From the NCBI GenBank assembly GCA_964646625.1, contig CAZYHC010000012.1, positions 43,780 to 107,779 of the forward strand: a DNA stretch of 64,000 nucleotides, in the 5' to 3' direction. Numbering within the stretch: the first letter of the stretch is position 1; each line of letters begins with the position of its first letter. Below, in pieces: positions 58,960 to 64,000 of the stretch. The stretch comes from DAOULT01 sp964646625 (GTDB lineage Bacteria; Chloroflexota; Anaerolineae; CAZYHC01). The translations under genes were made by a program, and so were the position numbers. Below the pieces are notes generated by a model. It searched no databases, was not told where the DNA came from, and was given only the letters and a program-made list of their open reading frames with translations.

Positions 58960-61401
58960 ATGCGCTACGGCTATTTTGACGACGACGCTGGCGAATACGT
59001 GATCCAGCGACCTGACACTCCTCTGCCCTGGATCAACTACCTGGGGCAGGAGGACTATTTTGCCCTGATCTCCAACACGGGCGGCGGTTACTCGTTCTAC
59101 CGCGATGCGCGGCTGCGTCGCCTGATCCGTTACCGCTACAACAACGTGCCCCCTGACGTGGGGGGGCGCGCCCTCTATCTGCGCCTGGACGACGGCCACT
59201 TTTGGGCGCCCACCTGGCAGCCGGTGCGCAAGCCGCTGGACACCTATGAATGCCGCCACGGCCTGGGGTACACGCGCATCGCCTCGACCTGTCGCGGCCT
59301 CGCTTTCGAGGCCACCTATTTTGTGCCCCTCGGCCAGACGTTGGAGGTCTGGCGCGTCAGGCTGACCAACCTGAACCCCACCCCGCTCGCTCTGCAACTC
59401 TTTTCGCTGGTCGAGTTCTGCCTGTGGGATGCCTGGGACGATCAGACCAATTTTCAGCGCAATTTCAACACCGGCGAAGTGGAAGTGGATGCCCCGGCGG
59501 GCGTGATCTATCACAAGACCGAGTACCGCGAGCGGCGCGATCACTTCGCCTATTTTGCCTGCTCCGCGCCGATATCAGGCTTCGATACCCAGCGCGAGGC
59601 GTTCCTGGGGCCCTATGGCGGCTTCGATGGCCCGCTGGCGGTGCTAGAAGGTCGCTCCCGGAACTCTATCGCCCACGGCTGGGCGCCCATCGGCGCCCAC
59701 CAGGTGGAGGTCGCACTTGAGCCGGAGCAGAGCCGGGAGATCATTTTCCTGTTGGGCTACGCCGAAAACCCGCGCCACGACAAGTTTTCGCCGTCGGGCG
59801 CGCTGAACACGTCGCGCGTCCGACCACTCATCGCCCGCTACACCGACCCGGCGACGTTGGACGCGGCCCTTTCCGAGCTACGTGCCTTCTGGGATGGGCT
59901 GCTGGGCCTCTGCCAGGTCCAGACCCCCGACGAGCACACCAACCGCATGGTCAACGTCTGGAATCCCTACCAGGTGATGGCTACCTTCAACCTCTCGCGC
60001 AGCGCCTCGCTGTACGAATCGGGCATCGGGCGGGGAATAGGTTTCCGCGACTCGAACCAGGACTTGCTGGGCTTTGTGCACCTGGCCCCCCGGCGCGCCC
60101 GCCAGCGTTTGCTTGACCTGGCTGCCACCCAACTGCCCAGTGGGGGCGCGTACCATCAGTACCAGCCGCTCACCAGGCGGGGCAACGACGCCATAGGCAG
60201 CGGCTTCAACGACGACCCGCTGTGGTTAGTGTTGGCCGTGGCCGCTTACGTTAAAGAGACTGACGATGGTTCGATCCTGGATGAACCAGTGCCTTACGAC
60301 AACGCTCCAGGGAGCGAGTCGCCGCTTTACGAGCACTTGCAGCGCGCCTTGCGCTACATCCTCGACCGCTTGGGGCCGCATGACCTGCCCCAGATCGGCC
60401 ACGCCGACTGGAACGACTGCCTGAACCTGAACTGCTTTTCGTCCGAGCCAGGCCAGTCGTTCCAGACTCACTCCGACCACGGCGACACCACGCAGGCCGA
60501 GTCGGTCTTTATCGGGGGGCTGTTTGTGCTGGCCGCGCGCGAGATGGCCGGGATGGCGCGCCACGCCGGTCGTGCCGCGGAGGCCGAGACGTACCAGCAC
60601 CACGCCGACGGGATGGCGCGCCTGGTGTTGCAACACGGCTGGGATGGCGAGTGGTTCCTGCGGGCCTACGACCGCCAGGGGGACAAAATAGGCTCGCAGG
60701 AATGTGAGGAGGGCCGCATCTTTATCGAGACCCAGGGGATGTGTGTCATGGCCGGCATCGGGCTGGAAAGCGGCCACGCCCGGCGGGCCTTGGACGCCGT
60801 TTACGAGCACCTGGCCACCGAGCACGGCATCATCCTGCATCAACCGGCCTACACGCGCTATTATCTAAACCTCGGCGAGATTTCCAGTTATCCGCCCGGA
60901 TACAAGGAGAACGCGGGCATCTTCTGTCACACCAATCCCTGGGTGATGATCGCCGAAACGCGGTTGGGCAGAGCGGAGCGAGCATTTGATTACTACACGC
61001 GGATCAACCCTTCGGCGCGGGAAGTCATCAGCGAGATCCATCGCGGCGAGCCATACGTGTACGCCCAGATGATCGCCGGGCGCGACGCCCCCACCTACGG
61101 CGAGGCCAAGAATTCATGGCTGACCGGCACGGCGGCGTGGAATCTGGTCGCCATCACGCAGTGGATCCTGGGCATCCGTCCCACCTTCGACGGATTGCAG
61201 ATCGCCCCCGTTATCCCCGGCCACTGGTCTGGGTTTACGGCCACCCGTGTCTTTCGAGGCGTGACCTACCATATCTCTGTGGAACGGGCCGGCCAGGGGC
61301 ACACGGCTTCGCTAACGGTAAACGGCAGGCCGATTGAGGGAACCATTGTCCCTCCGCCCATCGGGCAGGCCGAGGTGGTGGTGAAAGTCGTCCTGACCTG
61401 A
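58960..61401 (+). CDS. GH94 cellobiose/cellodextrin-type phosphorylase
   Basis: 813 residues. N-terminal beta-sandwich (MRYGYFDDDAGEYVIQRPDT, NYLGQEDYFALISNTGGGYS), helical linker, then an (alpha/alpha)6 barrel with QIGHADWNDCLNLN (the aspartate of DWND is the catalytic acid) and C-terminal TGTAAWNLVAITQWILGI. It splits a beta-linked glucosyl disaccharide with phosphate, giving glucose 1-phosphate and saving ATP. Length and the first-line sequence fit cellobiose phosphorylase; chitobiose or laminaribiose variants exist in the family. 30 bases after the beta-glucosidase gene. Confidence 0.9.
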   Translation: MRYGYFDDDAGEYVIQRPDTPLPWINYLGQEDYFALISNTGGGYSFYRDARLRRLIRYRYNNVPPDVGGRALYLRLDDGHFWAPTWQPVRKPLDTYECRHGLGYTRIASTCRGLAFEATYFVPLGQTLEVWRVRLTNLNPTPLALQLFSLVEFCLWDAWDDQTNFQRNFNTGEVEVDAPAGVIYHKTEYRERRDHFAYFACSAPISGFDTQREAFLGPYGGFDGPLAVLEGRSRNSIAHGWAPIGAHQVEVALEPEQSREIIFLLGYAENPRHDKFSPSGALNTSRVRPLIARYTDPATLDAALSELRAFWDGLLGLCQVQTPDEHTNRMVNVWNPYQVMATFNLSRSASLYESGIGRGIGFRDSNQDLLGFVHLAPRRARQRLLDLAATQLPSGGAYHQYQPLTRRGNDAIGSGFNDDPLWLVLAVAAYVKETDDGSILDEPVPYDNAPGSESPLYEHLQRALRYILDRLGPHDLPQIGHADWNDCLNLNCFSSEPGQSFQTHSDHGDTTQAESVFIGGLFVLAAREMAGMARHAGRAAEAETYQHHADGMARLVLQHGWDGEWFLRAYDRQGDKIGSQECEEGRIFIETQGMCVMAGIGLESGHARRALDAVYEHLATEHGIILHQPAYTRYYLNLGEISSYPPGYKENAGIFCHTNPWVMIAETRLGRAERAFDYYTRINPSAREVISEIHRGEPYVYAQMIAGRDAPTYGEAKNSWLTGTAAWNLVAITQWILGIRPTFDGLQIAPVIPGHWSGFTATRVFRGVTYHISVERAGQGHTASLTVNGRPIEGTIVPPPIGQAEVVVKVVLT

Positions 61402-61406
61402 CCATG

Positions 61407-61435
61407 AGGGGGTGGCAGGAAGAGCAGACCCCCCT
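61407..61435. terminator. Possible bidirectional terminator between GH94 gene and comEC
   Basis: agggggt (61407-61413) and accccccc-type arm (61428-61435) can pair around a 14-base loop, between two convergent stops. No clear T-run follows on the plus strand, so confidence is low. Confidence 0.35.
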
Positions 61436-61456
61436 GGTGATCTTGTCTTCATCTAC

Positions 61457-63826
61457 TCACCTTTCGGCACTGATCCAATACTTCTCCCCATCCGTCACCA
61501 CCTCCACCGTGCCCTGCCGGTCGGTGCGAAATATGGTTGTATTTTCCAGCCGCTTCAATACCTCTGGGGCAGGATGGTCGAACCGATTATCGGCCCCTAC
61601 CTGGATAATCGCTGCCTGGGGCCGAACAGCTTCCAGGAAAGGGGCGCTACTTGACGTTTTGGCCCCATGGTGGGAGACCTTGAGCACCAGGCTTTCTAGC
61701 GGCTGTCCCGACTGGACCAGTTCTCGCTCCGCCTCCTCTGCCACGTCTCCGGTCAGCAAAAAAGAAGCCCGACCATATACCAGCCTGAGCACAATGCTGT
61801 TGTTATTATCGTCGGCTTCGGTGCCGACCAGCGGCGTTTCGCCAGGGTGCAGCACCTCCAGCCACAAGCCTTCGTCCAGCCTGATGCGCATCCCTCTCCG
61901 AGCCAGTTCTACGGGCACGTTTTTGTCCCGGATCGTGCCTGCCAACTGTTGGGCCGTAGCCGTCTCGTGAGGTAAAGTAGTGTCCAAAACTCGTCCCACC
62001 TGATAGCGTTCCAATACGAGAACAAGCCCGCCGATGTGATCCTCATCAGGGTGAGTCATGACCACTATATCGAGAGAGCGATCCCAGAAGGGCATCTTCT
62101 GGCCCAGGGCGGAAAGCAAGGCGGTGGGACTCGGCCCCCCATCGACCAGAACCTGCTGGCCGCCGGGCGAGACGATGAAAATGGCGTCGCCCTGGCCCAC
62201 GTCGAAAAAGACCAGGTGCAGATAGCCGTCGGGCAAACTGAAAACGGTGGCCCAGACCAGGGCGGCGACGACCACCAGGGCCAGCAGAGCCACTTTGGCA
62301 GACAGATGGCGGGTCAGACTATGCCATAACTTCCGGCGCTGCTCAGGCTCCTGACCCCTGACATACCAGGCCATCCCCAGCAATCCGTAGTAGAGACACA
62401 GCAGCCCGTCGCTCAGGCGTCCTACCTCTATCGAGGCGTAAGGGATGCGGGCCGTAAGCTCCACCACCCAGATGGTCCAACTCAGAAAAAGCCAGGCTAT
62501 CCAGGCCAGAGCTTGCCCGGCAGGGGACCACATCATGCCAGCCAGGGTCGCCAGCCCCCCGAAGAACATCACCCCCGGCTGCACAGGCAGGATCAAAACG
62601 TTAGTCAGGATAAGAAACAGGGGGAGTTGCCCGAAGTAGTAGACGAGCAGGGGCAGGGCCAACACCTGAGCCGCCAGGGTTACGATCAGGGCTTCGTCCA
62701 GGAAACGGACTATCCTTTTGCTCCTTTCCTCTGAAAGAACTTTGCTCAACAGGCGCTCGAACCAGGCTTCTAAAATGGGAACGAAGATAATCAGGCTCAG
62801 GGTGGCGACCGCTGAGAGCTGAAAGCCAACGTCCCACAAAAGGAAGGGGTTGACCAGGGTCATCAGGAAAGCCGCCACCGCCAGGGAGATGAGAGCATAA
62901 GCCTGACGCCAGAAGAGAATGGCTATCAGGCCCAGACTGCCCATGATGGCCGCCCGTACCACCGGTGGGTCCGCGCCGACAAAGACCGTGTACAGAGCCA
63001 CACCTACTAGAGCGATGAACAGAGAGACCCGCTTACTGAAGATCCTTTTGGCTATCCGCAAGAGAGCCCAGACAAGGATCGTAACGTTGAAGCCAGAGAT
63101 AGCGATGATATGAGTGGTGCCGGTGGTGCTAAAATCTTTCATCACATCGACGGGGATACCCCTCTCCACGCCGAGCAAAATGCCCATAAGCAGCGAAGCC
63201 TGGGGTTCGGGCAAGATTTGGGCGATGGTGGCCTGCGCTCTGGCTTTGAAGGCAAGTAGGGCTGCGTAAATAGGAGTGCCCTGGCCGTGTGCCAGGAGCT
63301 TGACTTGCGGGCGACGGAGGATGGAGTAGATGCCTCGATTGGCCAGATAATCTCGATAAGAGAAATCCTCAAATTCAGGTGGGGTCTCTAAGAGGCCAGA
63401 AATCTCCAGTTCGTCGCCATAGGCATAACGAGGATAACGACTGGCTTGAACAAGCACTGTCCCCTCGATGTCTTGCCACTGGTCTTCCACCTGTATCTGA
63501 TGCGCGTCCACGAGGAGGTTGGTCCGCTGATCGTGAATATCGGGTTCGGCTACCACAACGCCTTTGATGGTCATCCGTCCCATGTCGTTGTAATGGGCAA
63601 GGGAGCGTTCATTGAACTGAGGGATACTGAGGTTAAAACGCAGAGCGCCCAACAGCAAGAAGAGACAGCAAGCGCCGACCAGACGGACGGGTGGTTCCCG
63701 CCACCGGAGAATCACGACTGCGGCTGGCAGCACTGCTGCCAACCCGATCAACTCTGTGGAGACCTGGAACAGCGAAGCCAGACAGATGCCCAGAAGCCAG
63801 GCACTGCTGAGATAAGGGAGGAGCAT
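61457..63826 (-). CDS. comEC: DNA uptake channel ComEC/Rec2
   Basis: 789 residues. Order: two or three N-terminal membrane helices, an OB-like extracytoplasmic domain (about 70-170), the competence core with about eight helices (about 210-500, including TTGTTHIIAISGFNVTILVW and FVGADPPVVRAAIMGSLGLI), and a C-terminal metallo-beta-lactamase-like domain (about 535-789: VFFDVGQGDAIFIVSPGGQQ, VVMTHPDEDHIGGLVLVLER, LKVSHHGAKTSSS). It brings single-stranded DNA across the membrane. The metal site (HPDEDH) is intact. No other competence gene is in the window. Confidence 0.92.
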   Translation of the reverse strand: MLLPYLSSAWLLGICLASLFQVSTELIGLAAVLPAAVVILRWREPPVRLVGACCLFLLLGALRFNLSIPQFNERSLAHYNDMGRMTIKGVVVAEPDIHDQRTNLLVDAHQIQVEDQWQDIEGTVLVQASRYPRYAYGDELEISGLLETPPEFEDFSYRDYLANRGIYSILRRPQVKLLAHGQGTPIYAALLAFKARAQATIAQILPEPQASLLMGILLGVERGIPVDVMKDFSTTGTTHIIAISGFNVTILVWALLRIAKRIFSKRVSLFIALVGVALYTVFVGADPPVVRAAIMGSLGLIAILFWRQAYALISLAVAAFLMTLVNPFLLWDVGFQLSAVATLSLIIFVPILEAWFERLLSKVLSEERSKRIVRFLDEALIVTLAAQVLALPLLVYYFGQLPLFLILTNVLILPVQPGVMFFGGLATLAGMMWSPAGQALAWIAWLFLSWTIWVVELTARIPYASIEVGRLSDGLLCLYYGLLGMAWYVRGQEPEQRRKLWHSLTRHLSAKVALLALVVVAALVWATVFSLPDGYLHLVFFDVGQGDAIFIVSPGGQQVLVDGGPSPTALLSALGQKMPFWDRSLDIVVMTHPDEDHIGGLVLVLERYQVGRVLDTTLPHETATAQQLAGTIRDKNVPVELARRGMRIRLDEGLWLEVLHPGETPLVGTEADDNNNSIVLRLVYGRASFLLTGDVAEEAERELVQSGQPLESLVLKVSHHGAKTSSSAPFLEAVRPQAAIIQVGADNRFDHPAPEVLKRLENTTIFRTDRQGTVEVVTDGEKYWISAER

Positions 63827-64000
63827 CTCTCGCGTCTTTCTACTGCCTGTGAAACTGCAACTGAGACTTGCCAGTCTGTCCCATCATTAGAGGTAGTTAC
63901 ATTCTGAATTGTATCACAGTTTCATCCAAAAGTAAACCACGCGTATGTGAGCGTCACTGGTTGGGGACATGGTTCTGAGCCACCTCCAGAGGCCAGGCCA
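63827..64000. other. Non-coding end of window
   Basis: Upstream region of comEC. I see no gene, RNA or convincing promoter in it. Confidence 0.4.

Noticed and set aside
61404..61970. A 188-codon plus-strand frame after the GH94 gene
   Set aside because: It lies opposite the conserved metallo-beta-lactamase domain of comEC and is Ser/Thr-rich shadow sequence.

Overview
This window looks like a chromosomal piece of a Chloroflexota (Anaerolineae-like) bacterium or metagenome bin. That assignment is an inference from GC-rich coding, the gene content and order, an archaeal-type class I aldolase, a class II (B12) ribonucleotide reductase, and a division/cell-wall cluster without outer-membrane genes. 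No rRNA, tRNA, CRISPR array, transposase or phage gene was seen.

Layout. (1) 1-7832, minus strand: a tandem array of five paralogous receptors, the leftmost cut by the window edge. Each has an N-terminal sugar-binding-protein-like (periplasmic-binding fold) domain without a signal peptide, most have a GAF domain, and all four complete copies end in an RsbR-type STAS domain with both classical phosphorylation threonines. (2) 7981-12646, minus: class I fructose-bisphosphate aldolase, an ABC exporter half-transporter, a stand-alone pyruvate-kinase C-terminal-domain protein and a GNAT acetyltransferase. (3) 13111-15773, minus: a compact operon with its own promoter. It encodes a nucleoside-deoxyribosyltransferase/TIR-like protein, a SAVED-domain protein, a minimal CRISPR polymerase (mCpol) cyclic-nucleotide synthase, an unknown protein and a C39-like cysteine peptidase. 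I read this as a nucleotide-second-messenger conflict (anti-phage) system and it is the most exciting locus here. (4) 15887-22904: a YfhO-like membrane protein, a saccharopine-dehydrogenase-like oxidoreductase, a SurA-TlpA fusion and a GT-C glycosyltransferase. (5) 22974-31057, minus: two proteins with cell-wall-binding-repeat-like tails, a thioesterase, a NERD protein, fabF, plsX and upp.

(6) 31349-45850, plus: the dcw operon mraZ-rsmH-ftsL-ftsI-mraY-ftsW-murG-(CvpA-like)-murC-(AbrB-like)-murB-(DUF3795-like)-ftsQ-ftsA-ftsZ. It starts from a near-consensus promoter followed by four MraZ boxes at exact 10-bp spacing and ends at a strong terminator. murD, murE and murF are absent from it. (7) 45912-49043: nrdR and nrdJ, each with a promoter and a pair of NrdR-box-like sites. 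(8) 49086-61401: a carbohydrate locus. A promoter and a tandemly duplicated structured RNA leader precede a sugar ABC transporter (binding protein, ATPase, permease), followed by a zinc dehydrogenase, a GH31 enzyme, a LacI-family regulator with two CebR/CelR-type operators, a GH1 beta-glucosidase and a GH94 phosphorylase. (9) 61457-63826, minus: comEC.

A short palindromic element of about 33 bp is scattered through the window. It is inserted in frame in the YfhO-like gene, the GT-C gene and murC, and degenerate copies lie before ftsW and plsX. Because it is palindromic, either orientation can encode nearly the same peptide.
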